Below, in pieces: positions 42,347 through 51,019 of a stretch of 64,000 nucleotides of DNA. Both the position numbers and the translations under genes were made by a program. This DNA is from JAGOUA01 sp964645655 (GTDB lineage Bacteria > Patescibacteriota > Patescibacteriia > 2-12-FULL-60-25): assembly GCA_964645655.1 (NCBI GenBank), contig CAZXZS010000002.1:124001-188000 (forward strand). Reading direction: 5' to 3'. Numbering within the stretch: the first letter of the stretch is position 1; each line of letters begins with the position of its first letter. The notes under the pieces were generated by a model. That model ran no database searches and was not told the DNA's origin. It was given only the letters and a program-made list of their open reading frames with translations.

Positions 42347-42390
42347 TGAGGGCGGCAGAACCTGCGCGGGATGGGACGGCCCTCATTTTA
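42347..42390 (+). terminator. Possible branched terminator
   Basis: TGAGGGC (42347-42353) pairs with GCCCTCA (42379-42385), with an inner GCAG/CTGC hairpin and ATTTTA following. It lies between convergent genes and overlaps the end of the minus-strand one. Confidence 0.4.
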
Positions 42391-43539
42391 GGCGGCAGAT
42401 CGCTCACGGATAAAAGCCAGGATGCGTCGAGCCCGTTCCTTCCATCCGTGGGTGCGGACATCTCGTGAGGCTTGCTGCGCGTGCCCCCTCGCCGCTTCCG
42501 GATCTGCAAGAACGGTGAGGATCGCGTCCGCAAGAGCCTTCGAATCGTCTGGAGGAACAAGTCGGGCATTCGTCTCGTTGAGGATCTCGCGGATAGAAGG
42601 CAGGTCACTCGCGACGATCGGCTTTCCGCTGGCCATGTACTCGAAGATCTTCATCGGGGAAGTGTCATATTTGGAGATCGCCTCTTTTGCGGTATTCGGC
42701 ACGACGAGCACGTCGGCAGCCGCTTGCCAGAGCGGCATCTCCTGGTGCGGTCGGTGTCCGATGATCGTGATTCCTGCTTGCTTGCCGAACCGGGCGCGGA
42801 AACGGCGCAGATCTTCCTCGGTGCCGCCAACGAAATAGGTCTCAATGCCCGGCTGGAAGAGGGTCGCCGCCGTGGCGAGCGTATCGCCACCTTTCCAGTC
42901 ATAAAGGTGGCCGGTATAGAGGACGATCTTTTTTTCGGAAGGAAGTGAGAGCCTGGCTCGTGCCGCCGTTGAATCCTGTCGCGTCGCGAATTGAGCGAGG
43001 TCGACCGCATTCAGTTCGCGGAGGATGTGCCCGGCTGGGAGCATGAAGCGTCGTTGCAGCTCGGTCTGCTTCCAGGTGTTGTTCGTCACGATGCCATGTA
43101 CCCGACGGAAGAGCCGTCGATAGAACCAGGTTTTCTTGCGTGGAAGCTCGTGTGCCTCGAAAAAGGTCCGCAGCGGCAGAAACGAAGCGCAATAGAGGGG
43201 CAGGGTCTCGTTGGAATAGGCGATGTCCCCCTTTTTTCCGTGTCGCCGGAGCCATGCGAACGCGCTCAGTGAAAAGGCGAGTAGGCTAACCTCAAAAGCG
43301 ATCCGGCGCACGAGCGGAACGGAAAAAAGATCCACGGTCGGCAGAAAGACGATCCGAAAATTCGCTTCGACCGAATAGAAGGCGAACGGGTCGTCTTGGG
43401 TCTGGCGTCGCCGTTTTGGGACGAGTAGCGTGACGTCCAGTCCCTCGCGTGCGAACGCTTCGGCGCTCTTGGCGGCAAAGAGGCTGGCCGCTTTCTCGCT
43501 GGGAAAGCGTCCGTGGAACGGGAGAAAAAGTCTTTCCAT
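42388..43539 (-). CDS. GT4-type glycosyltransferase
   Basis: The 383-residue GT-B protein has FPSEKAASLFAAKSAEAFA at the N-terminus (about residues 13-31), KKIVLYTGHLYDWKGGDTLA in the hinge (about residues 203-222), and the variant C-terminal motif SPMKIFEYMASGKPIVASDL (about residues 294-313), common in GT4 proteins of capsule loci. It is the last gene of a three-gene minus-strand operon with a methyltransferase and the priming transferase. Confidence 0.86.
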   Translation of the reverse strand: MERLFLPFHGRFPSEKAASLFAAKSAEAFAREGLDVTLLVPKRRRQTQDDPFAFYSVEANFRIVFLPTVDLFSVPLVRRIAFEVSLLAFSLSAFAWLRRHGKKGDIAYSNETLPLYCASFLPLRTFFEAHELPRKKTWFYRRLFRRVHGIVTNNTWKQTELQRRFMLPAGHILRELNAVDLAQFATRQDSTAARARLSLPSEKKIVLYTGHLYDWKGGDTLATAATLFQPGIETYFVGGTEEDLRRFRARFGKQAGITIIGHRPHQEMPLWQAAADVLVVPNTAKEAISKYDTSPMKIFEYMASGKPIVASDLPSIREILNETNARLVPPDDSKALADAILTVLADPEAARGHAQQASRDVRTHGWKERARRILAFIRERSAA

Positions 43540-43542
43540 AGC

Positions 43543-44190
43543 CTATCGCCGCAACACGAAAAAATAGCCGAGCGGATAACGCTCGCGGGCTCGCGGTCGC
43601 AGGCGCAAGAACAGCGTATCCAGCACGTAGACCGCCGGGAATATCGCTAGGCGGACCGCGCGTGGCAGCGATAAGACGATCGTATTAAAGGCAGCCGCGA
43701 ATGGCCCGCCACCGATCTCGCGGATCGTGATCTTCTCGAAACCGGCACGCGCGAAGATGCGCTGGAGCGCCTCTTTTGTATAGCGGAAATAATCGTGCGG
43801 GTCAGGATGGTAATTAATGAGGAACGGGACGAACCCCAGGAGCGGCGCTCCCGGCTTCAGGACGCGACGCGTCTCATCCACGAGGAGCTGGTGGTTGAAG
43901 ATGTGTTCCAGGACATTGAAGATGATGATCTGGTCCAGGCTCGCGTCGGCATACGGCAGCGGATCCGTCTCAAAATCGAGTTGCCTAGTTCCCTGTTCGC
44001 GCGGCAGCAGGTCGACGGTCTGAATGTCCGTCCCCTCTGCCACGCGTAGGAACGTTAGGTAATCGCGATGCTTTCCGCCACCGACGTCGAGGACGGTGCC
44101 CGCGAGCTGGTGCTTGCGCAATTCCGCGTTCAGGAGGGCTCGGGTGAGGCTTTTTCGGTTAGCGATCTCTCGCAAGAGGAAGAGGAGCAT
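43543..44190 (-). CDS. Class I SAM-dependent methyltransferase
   Basis: The 215-residue protein has motif I GTVLDVGGGKHRDYL (about residues 32-46), an acidic residue in IQTVDLLP, LDQIIIFNVLEHIFNHQLLV and VLKPGAPLLGFVPF, typical of methyltransf_11 proteins. Residues after 165 are hydrophobic and could dip into the membrane. Only 2-3 nt separate it from the genes on either side, so all three are co-translated. Substrate unknown; a lipid-linked sugar is likely from context. Confidence 0.82.
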   Translation of the reverse strand: MLLFLLREIANRKSLTRALLNAELRKHQLAGTVLDVGGGKHRDYLTFLRVAEGTDIQTVDLLPREQGTRQLDFETDPLPYADASLDQIIIFNVLEHIFNHQLLVDETRRVLKPGAPLLGFVPFLINYHPDPHDYFRYTKEALQRIFARAGFEKITIREIGGGPFAAAFNTIVLSLPRAVRLAIFPAVYVLDTLFLRLRPRARERYPLGYFFVLRR

Positions 44191-44192
44191 AT

Positions 44193-45569
44193 CTATACGC
44201 CCTGCCGTCGCAGCACGATCCCTACGGTCTTAAGCAGGATCAGCCCATCGAGGATCAGCGAGCGGTGCTTGAGATAGTAGAGGTCATACTGGAGCTTGGT
44301 GAGGTTGTCCTCATTGCGTTCGTTTGGCTTGAGGTAGGTGACCTGCGCCCAGCCCGTGAGGCCGGGGCGGGTGATGTGCCGCAAGGTATAGGCGGGTTCC
44401 TGCTCCATGAGCGGCCCCACGAACTCCGGCCGTTCCGGGCGCGGGCCGATCACCGACAGGTCGCCGCGCAAGACGTTCCAGATCTGCGGCAGCTCGTCGA
44501 TGCGGAGCTTGCGCAGCCAGCGGCCGATCTTGGTCACGCGCGGGTCGCCGTCGGTGCCGCCGCTGAATTGTGGCCCGTTCTTTTCCGCGTCGAGCTGCAT
44601 GGTCCGAAATTTCCAGAGCTGGAAGCGGGTATTGTGCAGCCCGACCCGCTCCTGCCGATAGAGCAGCGGTCCGGGAGAGAAGAGGGCGTTCAGGACCCAG
44701 AGGATCGGCATGCAGACGAGCGTCGCCAGGCCGAAGGGGATCGAGAAGGCCAAGTCGAGCACGCGTTTCAGCTGGTCATACAGGCGCTTTTCCGCCTCCT
44801 GCAAGTGGATCAGGAGCCAGGTCTCCGACAGCTGCCGGAGTGGGATGCGCCCGTCGATCGTCTCTTCGAGGTCCATCAGGTCAAAGATGGGGATCCCGGC
44901 GAAGAGGGCGGCGCGGGCGATGTCTCGGGCGGCAGGTTCGAGGGAGGCCTTGCGGTCCATCACGAGTCCGCGGATCTCGCGCGCCTCGACCGCGCGGATG
45001 ACGGCCGGGGCGTCCGTCAGCACCTGCAGGTGCGGCATCTCCTCCGGCGGTTCGGTCCCGAGCGGGAGGAAGACGGAGCCGAACACGAAGCCGTAGTGGT
45101 TGCGCTTCAGGAGCTGGTTGGCGTCGTGGAGCAGGTGCGGGTCACCCATGTAGAGGAACGTGACCGGCTTGCGCGTCTCCACGACGAACCGGTGGAACAG
45201 CGCACGCCAGCCATAGCCAAGGAACAGGCTGATCAGGAAGTGCAGGAACAGGTTCGTCCGCGGCGCGATGTTGAAGGGGAGGAGGTAGAACACCGCGATC
45301 GCGATCCCTAGGTTCGCGAGCATCGATTCGAGGTAGGTCCGCAGCAGGCGGAGGGGCGGTTTCGCCTCAAGCTCGTAGAGGTGATTGATGTAGAAGCTCA
45401 CGCACCACAAGAGCGCCACGCAGCCGAAGGCGGGGAGGTGGCGTTCGAGGTCGTCCCAGCGCAGCGTCCCGTAACGGATGAGGAGCGTGGGCAGAAGCGC
45501 GAGCTCGAAGGTGAGGAGATCGCCCATGAGGAGCGCGATCTGCTTGAGGCGGTAGGCCGGGGGCACCAT
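44193..45569 (-). CDS. Polyprenyl-phosphate sugar-1-phosphate transferase (WbaP/WcaJ-like)
   Basis: The 458-residue protein has four or five N-terminal membrane helices, a central CoA-binding-like domain (about residues 130-245) and the bacterial sugar transferase domain from about residue 265: KRVLDLAFSIPFGL, SPGPLLYRQERVG, LWKFRTM, RKLRIDELPQIWNVLRGDLS and IGPRPERPEF. These enzymes load the first sugar phosphate on undecaprenyl phosphate and so start glycan assembly. It is first in its operon, followed by a methyltransferase and a GT4. Confidence 0.92.
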   Translation of the reverse strand: MVPPAYRLKQIALLMGDLLTFELALLPTLLIRYGTLRWDDLERHLPAFGCVALLWCVSFYINHLYELEAKPPLRLLRTYLESMLANLGIAIAVFYLLPFNIAPRTNLFLHFLISLFLGYGWRALFHRFVVETRKPVTFLYMGDPHLLHDANQLLKRNHYGFVFGSVFLPLGTEPPEEMPHLQVLTDAPAVIRAVEAREIRGLVMDRKASLEPAARDIARAALFAGIPIFDLMDLEETIDGRIPLRQLSETWLLIHLQEAEKRLYDQLKRVLDLAFSIPFGLATLVCMPILWVLNALFSPGPLLYRQERVGLHNTRFQLWKFRTMQLDAEKNGPQFSGGTDGDPRVTKIGRWLRKLRIDELPQIWNVLRGDLSVIGPRPERPEFVGPLMEQEPAYTLRHITRPGLTGWAQVTYLKPNERNEDNLTKLQYDLYYLKHRSLILDGLILLKTVGIVLRRQGV

Positions 45570-45627
45570 ATGGCGCCAGGGTGCCGGAACAGGGCGTATT
45601 TTTCAAGTTCTGGCGGAAATGCGGGTG

Positions 45628-45656
45628 TTGTGGAAACGGCCGCGGCGTTTTATCAT
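45628..45656 (+). promoter_or_regulatory. Leaderless promoter of the SDR gene at 45664
   Basis: TTGTGG (45628-45633), a 17-nt spacer and TATCAT (45651-45656) end 7 nt before the ATG at 45664. An in-frame ATG at 45655 lies in the -10 box and is excluded. Confidence 0.65.
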
Positions 45657-45663
45657 GAGGGCC

Positions 45664-46671
45664 ATGGCTCCTTCCTACGACAAGAAGACGGTCCTCGTGA
45701 CGGGCGGTGCGGGTTTCATCGGCTCGCACCTCTGCGAATCCCTGGCCCGGCGCGCCCACGTCATTTGCGTCGATAACTTTTCGACGGGGACGCCCGCGCA
45801 TATCCAGGCCCTCCTGCAGCAGCCGAACTTCGAGCTGATCCGCCACGACATCAACGAGCCGCTCGATCTCGCGGCCCATCGCGAACTCGACCGTTTCCAG
45901 ATCCGCGTCCACGGGATCCACGAGATCTACCATCTCGCCTCACCGGTCGCGAAACATGCCTCCGACCGCTACCGCCTCGCCACCCTCCAGACGCATTCGA
46001 CGGGCTTTCGCCACATCCTCGAATTGGCGGCACAATACAAGGCGAAGGTCCTCCTGGCTTCCTCTTCGACCCTCTACGAGCCGACGTCCGAGACCTATCT
46101 CGCGGAGGATGCCCGCTGTTGGGATGACCACCTGTTGCCGTCGTCGGTATACGAAGAGGCCCACCGTTTTGCCGAGACCATGCTGCAGGCCTACAGCGAG
46201 GTCCATCAGTTTTCGGCGAAGATCGTCCGCGTGTTCCCTGCGTACGGTCCGCGCCTGCGTGCTGGGGAAGGCTTCCTGCTGCCCGACCTCATCCGTGCCG
46301 CCTTGGCTCACGAGGACCTCGAGCTGGCGTATTCCGAAGATACGCGCCTGAGCCTCTGTTATGTCACGGACCTGGTCGATGGGATGGTCAAGGCGATGGA
46401 GCATCCGCACGAGATCCAGGTCCTCAACCTCGGTTCCGACCAGGAGGTACGCCTCGGGGCCGTCGTCGAGCAGGTGCTGGCGCTTACGGGCACGATGGCC
46501 CGTATCCGCTTCCGCGCCCAGGAGACGGTCGCCCACGCGCCGCTCCCGAACATCCACAAGGCGCGCCAGCTCCTCCATTGGCTGCCGCTCATCCGCTTGG
46601 ACGAGGGGCTCAAGCGCATGATCGAATACGGGCGTTCGAAGCACCATGAGGTGGGGGAGTTCTCCTTCTGA
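45664..46671 (+). CDS. UXS-like SDR with altered catalytic Lys
   Basis: The 335-residue SDR has the NAD motif VTGGAGFIGSHLCESL (about residues 11-26) and shares with the next gene the unusual stretch RFQxxVxGIxExYHLA, so the two are tandem duplicates. The active-site Y-x3-K is changed: SSVYEEAHRFAE has His where Lys is expected, and CPASP of the family is replaced by SPVAK. It may have lost redox chemistry or use another mechanism. It has its own leaderless promoter and a terminator. Confidence 0.8.
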   Translation: MAPSYDKKTVLVTGGAGFIGSHLCESLARRAHVICVDNFSTGTPAHIQALLQQPNFELIRHDINEPLDLAAHRELDRFQIRVHGIHEIYHLASPVAKHASDRYRLATLQTHSTGFRHILELAAQYKAKVLLASSSTLYEPTSETYLAEDARCWDDHLLPSSVYEEAHRFAETMLQAYSEVHQFSAKIVRVFPAYGPRLRAGEGFLLPDLIRAALAHEDLELAYSEDTRLSLCYVTDLVDGMVKAMEHPHEIQVLNLGSDQEVRLGAVVEQVLALTGTMARIRFRAQETVAHAPLPNIHKARQLLHWLPLIRLDEGLKRMIEYGRSKHHEVGEFSF

Positions 46672-46683
46672 GGGCAAGGAAGG

Positions 46684-46703
46684 CGGCCCATCGGGCCGTT
46701 TTT
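46684..46703 (+). terminator. Intrinsic terminator
   Basis: CGGCCC (46684-46689) pairs with GGGCCG (46693-46698) around ATC, followed by TTTTT. Confidence 0.85.
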
Positions 46704-46751
46704 GGTATCCGTGCACGCGGGTCGCGCTCGCTAGAGCCTTCCCTCCGCGTG

Positions 46752-46760
46752 TGGTACCCT
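46752..46760 (+). promoter_or_regulatory. Extended -10 promoter of the SDR gene at 46771
   Basis: TGG directly before TACCCT (46755-46760) forms an extended -10 element 10 nt before the ATG. No good -35 box is seen. Confidence 0.4.
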
Positions 46761-46770
46761 TCGTGCATCT

Positions 46771-47790
46771 ATGCCCGCAACGATCATTGAAAAGAAGAAC
46801 ATCCTCGTGACCGGTGGCGCCGGTTTCATCGGTTCCCATCTTTGCGAGGAACTGCTCCGCGAAGGCCGCGTCATCTGCGTCGACACCTTCGTCACGAGCC
46901 AAGAATCGAACATCGACCACCTGCTCAAGCATCCCGATTTCGAATTCATCCGCCACGACATCAACCAGCCGCTGGACCTTGACGCGTTTCCCGAGCTCGC
47001 GCGCTTCCAGGTGAAGGTCCAGGGCATCCAGGAGGTCTACCACCTCGCCTGTCCCACGAGTCCCAAGAAGTTCGAGCAGTACCGCATGCAGACCCTGCTC
47101 GCGAACAGCGTCGGGACCAAGAACGTGCTCGATGTCGCGTTGCGCTACAAGGCGAAAACCGTGTTCGCGTCGAGCTGCGTGGTGTACGGCAATCGCCAGC
47201 CGGATAACCACTCCTTCCGCGAGGAGGAGATCGGCTCGTCGGACGCCCTGTCGCCGCGCGCGTGCTACGACGAAGGGAAGCGCTTCGCCGAGGCCGTTTG
47301 CGCGACCTACACGCAGGTCCACGACCTCGAGATCAAGATCGCCCGCATCTTTCGCGTCTATGGCCCGCGCATGCCGCTGTACGATGGCCAGCTCATCCCG
47401 GACTTCATCACGAGCGCCCTCGAAGGCAAGCCGCTCGAGATCTATGGCGACGAGACCTTCGCGACGGCGCTCGTCTATGTCTCGGACGTCGTCGACGGGA
47501 TGATCAAGCTCATGCACGCCCCCAAGGATATCGGTCCCGTGAACTTCGGCAGCGACGTCGACGTGCGCGTGATGGACGTGGCCAAGCGGATCCTGCAGAT
47601 GACCGGCGGGGCCTCGACGATCGCCTTCAAGCCGGCTCTCCTCTTCCTGACACAGCTCGGCCTGCCCGACCTCACCAAGGCCAAGGAAAAGCTCAGCTGG
47701 GTTCCCCTGGTGACGCTCGAGAACGGCCTCAAGGAGACCATCGCCTATACGATGGCCAACCGTCATGTGCTGAGCTTTCATCCGTTTTAA
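46771..47790 (+). CDS. UXS/epimerase-type SDR, active site intact
   Basis: The 339-residue NAD-dependent SDR has VTGGAGFIGSHLCEEL (about residues 13-28), YHLACPTSPKKFEQYR (about residues 90-105), a Ser-rich strand FASSCVVYGN and the complete Y-x3-K motif in RACYDEGKRFAE. It fits UDP-glucuronate decarboxylase or a related nucleotide-sugar 4,6-dehydratase/epimerase. With the genes at 14458 and 45664 the window holds three such paralogues, of which this one and 14458 appear catalytically complete. Confidence 0.83.
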   Translation: MPATIIEKKNILVTGGAGFIGSHLCEELLREGRVICVDTFVTSQESNIDHLLKHPDFEFIRHDINQPLDLDAFPELARFQVKVQGIQEVYHLACPTSPKKFEQYRMQTLLANSVGTKNVLDVALRYKAKTVFASSCVVYGNRQPDNHSFREEEIGSSDALSPRACYDEGKRFAEAVCATYTQVHDLEIKIARIFRVYGPRMPLYDGQLIPDFITSALEGKPLEIYGDETFATALVYVSDVVDGMIKLMHAPKDIGPVNFGSDVDVRVMDVAKRILQMTGGASTIAFKPALLFLTQLGLPDLTKAKEKLSWVPLVTLENGLKETIAYTMANRHVLSFHPF

Positions 47791-47802
47791 GAAAATCGTG
47801 CC

Positions 47803-47822
47803 CCCCCTCCAAAAAGAGGGGG
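47803..47822 (+). other. GC-rich hairpin without T tract
   Basis: CCCCCTC (47803-47809) pairs with GAGGGGG (47816-47822) around a CAAAAA loop, after the SDR gene. ATCGCG follows, so it is not a canonical terminator; it may stabilise the 3' end. Confidence 0.5.
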
Positions 47823-47828
47823 ATCGCG

Positions 47829-47857
47829 TTGCATTCCGCCGAAAAACCTCGTAGGCT
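47829..47857 (+). promoter_or_regulatory. Leaderless promoter of the GT2 operon at 47864
   Basis: TTGCAT (47829-47834), a 17-nt spacer and TAGGCT (47852-47857) end exactly 6 nt before the ATG at 47864. Confidence 0.7.
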
Positions 47858-47863
47858 GGCCGC

Positions 47864-48547
47864 ATGCGCCTGGTCGCTGTCATTGCCGCCTATCAGGAGG
47901 CCGCCCGCCTGTCGGGCGTGCTTGCGTTGGTCGCGCCCCATGTGGATCGGATGGTCGTCGTCGACGACGGCTCGACGGACGGGACGGCCCAGGCGGTCGA
48001 CCATCCGCAAGCGGTCCTGGTGCGCCATTCCCTCAATCGGGGCCAGGGGGCGGCGCTCCGAACGGGGACGGCTGCCGCCCTCGAATTGGGAGCCGACATC
48101 GTCGTGCATCTCGATGCCGACGGCCAGCATGATCCGACGAGCATCGCGGCCCTCGTCGCGCCCATCCGGGCAGGGGAAGCGGACATCGTCTTTGGTTCCC
48201 GCTTTTTGGGGATCCCGGCCGAAGGGATGCCGCGCGCCCGTCGGGTGCTGATTTGGGGCATCCGGCAGTTCAACCGGTGGGTGTTGGGGATCCCGGCCGC
48301 CGTCACCGATCCGCAGACGGGATTCCGTGCCCTGTCCGCCCCAGCCGCGCGGGCGCTCACGTTCCATCAGGACCGCATGGCGCACGCCTCCGAGATCCTA
48401 AGCCGCGTCACGCGCTCGCGTTGGCGTTGGCGTGAGGTCCCGGCCCGCATCGTGTACACGGAATACTCCCTCAAAAAGGGGCAAAAGGGGACGGATGCGC
48501 TCAAGATCGCGTGGAAACTTATTCTCGGGGCCTTTCAGCGTTCCTAG
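47864..48547 (+). CDS. GT2 polyprenyl-phosphate glycosyltransferase (DPM1-like)
   Basis: The 227-residue protein has LVAVIAAYQEAARLSGVLAL (residues 2-21), MVVVDDGSTDGTAQAV (about residues 29-44) and HLDADGQHDPTSI (about residues 84-96), the signature of dolichol/undecaprenyl-phosphate glucose or mannose transferases. It would make a lipid-linked monosaccharide for use outside the membrane, for example by the polytopic protein at 51006. No membrane helix is present, so the DUF2304 protein encoded next to it may anchor it. Confidence 0.87.
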   Translation: MRLVAVIAAYQEAARLSGVLALVAPHVDRMVVVDDGSTDGTAQAVDHPQAVLVRHSLNRGQGAALRTGTAAALELGADIVVHLDADGQHDPTSIAALVAPIRAGEADIVFGSRFLGIPAEGMPRARRVLIWGIRQFNRWVLGIPAAVTDPQTGFRALSAPAARALTFHQDRMAHASEILSRVTRSRWRWREVPARIVYTEYSLKKGQKGTDALKIAWKLILGAFQRS

Positions 48548-48550
48548 CCT

Positions 48551-48892
48551 ATGATCTTCCAATGGGTCGTGGCCGCCCTCTTTTGCGCGGCCCTTGTCCT
48601 TACCTGGCGACGCGTCCGGCAGCGGGTGTTTCGCTTTGTCGAGGGCTTGCTGTGGACCTTCATTTGGGGGGCTGGGCTGGTGATGATCTGGCGTCCGGAA
48701 GCGACCAACCTGCTCGCGAACACCGTCGGCATCGGCCGCGGCGCCGACCTCATTTTGTATGTCGCGGTGATCAGCCTGTTTTTTTGCATCTTCCTGCTGG
48801 CGTTGGCCCACGACCGGCTTGAGCGCCAGATGACCAAGCTTGTCCAGCACCAGGCCCTTGAGCAGTTCCGCCAAACGCATCTCCGTTCGTGA
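48551..48892 (+). CDS. DUF2304 small membrane protein
   Basis: The 113-residue protein has three hydrophobic helices (about residues 2-20, 30-48 and 68-88) and a charged helical end (HDRLERQMTKLVQHQALEQF). This layout is typical of DUF2304, regularly found next to DPM1-like GT2 enzymes and probably forming a membrane partner. It lies 3 nt after the GT2 gene and 1 nt before the next gene. Confidence 0.8.
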   Translation: MIFQWVVAALFCAALVLTWRRVRQRVFRFVEGLLWTFIWGAGLVMIWRPEATNLLANTVGIGRGADLILYVAVISLFFCIFLLALAHDRLERQMTKLVQHQALEQFRQTHLRS

Positions 48893-48893
48893 T

Positions 48894-49997
48894 ATGCGGA
48901 TCCGCCATGTCGTTTGCGTCGCCCCGCCGCGGTTAGGCGGGATGGGGACGGCCGCCCTCCGTTGGGTCGAGGCGTTGTCTGAACGGGGACATCAGGCGGA
49001 CCTGGTCGTTCCCCAAGCCGACGGGTTCCGTCCCTCCCATCCGTTGATCCGCCCCTGGCCCGTCCGTTTCGCGTGGGGAAACGGGGCGGTTTTGCGCGAC
49101 CTGAAGGGGATATGGGACGGGATCGACCTCCTTCACCTGCATCTCCCGTTTTACGGCGTACAGGAATTCGCGTTGGCGCTGAAGCCGCCCAAGCCCTGCG
49201 TCGCGACGTTCCATATGGATGCGGTCCATTCGGGTCCGCTCGGCATGGCCATTCGGGCGCACCAGCGGATCGTGCAGCCGTTCCTGCTCCGCCGTGTGGA
49301 CCGGATCTTCGCCTCATCCCTGGATTATGTCGCGTCCTCTTCCGCGGCTTCGCATGGGCGCCGATTTCCGCTGCGTTGGCAGGAGCTTCCGTTTTTCGTT
49401 GATACAAAATGGTTTGTCCCTGTCCCGAAAATGGCCGGTCCGTCGCTACAAGCCCTGTTCGTGAGCGTGCTCGATCGTGCGCACCTGTTTAAGGGGCTGC
49501 CAATCCTGCTGGCGGCATTGGCGCGTCTTGAGGGGATCCGCCTGACGGTCGTCGGCGACGGCGACGCGCGGGCCGGATTCGAGGCGGAAGCGGCCCAACG
49601 GCGTCTGGCCAACCGCGTGACGTTTGTCGGCCGCCTTTCGGATGCGGACCTTCTCGCCGCGTATCAGGCGGCGGATGTCGTCGTCTCCCCGTCGACGAGC
49701 GCCGCCGAGGCATTTGGCTTGGTCGCCCTCGAAGCCCAAGCCTGCGGGACGCCGGTCATCGCCTCGCGCCTGCCTGGCGTGCGCACGGTCGTGCGCGATG
49801 GTGAGACGGGATGGCTCGTGACACCGGGATCCGCCGACGCGTTGACGGAAGCCTTGGCGCGGGTGCGTGACGATGCGGCCATGCGCCTTTCCTGTGGCCG
49901 GCGCGCGCGGGCCTGGATTGAGCGACGATTCACGAAAGATCGCCTCGTCTCGGAACTCGAGCAGGCATATAGCGACATATGCGCCTCGCGGTCGTGA
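48894..49997 (+). CDS. GT4-type glycosyltransferase
   Basis: The 367-residue GT-B protein starts MRIRHVVCVAPPRLGGMGTA, has LFVSVLDRAHLFKGLPILLA in the hinge (about residues 189-208), and ends with STSAAEAFGLVALEAQACG (E-x7-E). The ATG at 48894 begins directly after the DUF2304 stop codon; an upstream in-frame start would overlap that gene by 50 bp. Its end overlaps the next gene by 19 bp. Confidence 0.86.
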   Translation: MRIRHVVCVAPPRLGGMGTAALRWVEALSERGHQADLVVPQADGFRPSHPLIRPWPVRFAWGNGAVLRDLKGIWDGIDLLHLHLPFYGVQEFALALKPPKPCVATFHMDAVHSGPLGMAIRAHQRIVQPFLLRRVDRIFASSLDYVASSSAASHGRRFPLRWQELPFFVDTKWFVPVPKMAGPSLQALFVSVLDRAHLFKGLPILLAALARLEGIRLTVVGDGDARAGFEAEAAQRRLANRVTFVGRLSDADLLAAYQAADVVVSPSTSAAEAFGLVALEAQACGTPVIASRLPGVRTVVRDGETGWLVTPGSADALTEALARVRDDAAMRLSCGRRARAWIERRFTKDRLVSELEQAYSDICASRS

Positions 49998-51019
49998 CGA
50001 ACGCCTACCCGCCTGCCGCGCAAGGGGGTGCCGGCATTATCGCGGCAGAATTGGTTGAGCTTTGGCGCGCCTCGGGCCATGAGGTGCGCGTTTGGGCGGG
50101 GCAGGCGGGGTGGCTGAAAAAAAGCTCGCTGCGACGCTTATTCGGCCATCTCTTCCAAGACCTGCGGCCCTCGCCCGAAGCGGAAGCGGTGGTCGCGTGG
50201 AAGCCGGATCTGGTCGTTACGCATAACCTCACGGGCGTCGGTTGGGGAACGGGAGCCGCCATACGTTCGGCGGGCATCCCTTGGGTCCATGTGCTGCATG
50301 ACGTGCAGCTATTCGAGCCCTCAGGGCAGGCGCGCACGGATCGTGTCACGCTTTGGCAGCGTATCTGGGCCGCTCTGCGTCGGAGGGTGTTTGGCGTCCC
50401 GACCCGTGCCGTCTCGCCGACCGCGTGGCTGCTCGAAGCGCATGCGCGCCGCGGTTGCGTCTTTCCGGAAACGCGCGTCATCCATAACCCGGCGCCTGGC
50501 ATGATCGAGGGCGCGGCCGGCTCCGAAGCCGCCTGGGCCTTCGTCGGGCGCCTTTCGGAAGAGAAAGGGGCGGACTTCCTTGCTTCGCTTGCACGGACAC
50601 AGCCGCATCGTCCATTCCTTTGCATCGGCGAGGGGCCGATGCGTCGTGAGCTGGAATCGCTGCCGAACGTGCGTTGTCTTGGGGCCTTGCCTCGGACACG
50701 GGTGCAAGCGGCGCTTTTGGGCGCGTCCGGCTTGCTCATGCCCTCACGCCTGCAGGAAAATCAGCCGACCGTTTTGCTTGAGGCGTTTTCGGTGGGGGTT
50801 CCCGTCATCGTCTCTCCCTGCGGCGGCATTCCCGAAACCGTCGGCGAAGGCGGGATCGTCGCGGAGCTGAGCGTGCCCGCTTGGGCGGAAGCGATGGGGC
50901 GGATTGAAGAATCATCCGCTGTTTGGTATGAGCGGGCCCGCCACCGCGCCGAGGCGTTTTCGCGTGAGCAGGTGCGCCTGGCGTGGGAGGCGCTTTTCGC
51001 TGAGATCACGGGGCGGTGA
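49979..51019 (+). CDS. GT4-type glycosyltransferase
   Basis: The 346-residue GT-B protein begins MRLAVVTNAYPPAAQGGAGI, has EAAWAFVGRLSEEKGADFLA in the hinge (about residues 183-202) and RLQENQPTVLLEAFSVGVPV near the C-terminus. It is translationally coupled to the gene before it through a 19-bp overlap. Its 3' end overlaps the convergent membrane-protein gene by 14 bp. Confidence 0.86.
   Translation: MRLAVVTNAYPPAAQGGAGIIAAELVELWRASGHEVRVWAGQAGWLKKSSLRRLFGHLFQDLRPSPEAEAVVAWKPDLVVTHNLTGVGWGTGAAIRSAGIPWVHVLHDVQLFEPSGQARTDRVTLWQRIWAALRRRVFGVPTRAVSPTAWLLEAHARRGCVFPETRVIHNPAPGMIEGAAGSEAAWAFVGRLSEEKGADFLASLARTQPHRPFLCIGEGPMRRELESLPNVRCLGALPRTRVQAALLGASGLLMPSRLQENQPTVLLEAFSVGVPVIVSPCGGIPETVGEGGIVAELSVPAWAEAMGRIEESSAVWYERARHRAEAFSREQVRLAWEALFAEITGR

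Noticed and set aside
44265..45311. A 348-residue plus-strand frame inside the priming transferase gene
   Set aside because: The minus-strand protein has all sugar-transferase motifs. The plus translation is rich in Glu, Val and Arg with no recognisable feature.
45940..47883. A 647-residue minus-strand frame over the two SDR genes
   Set aside because: The plus strand encodes two clear SDRs with NAD motifs, promoters and a terminator. The minus translation is compositionally biased and spans two genes and their terminator.
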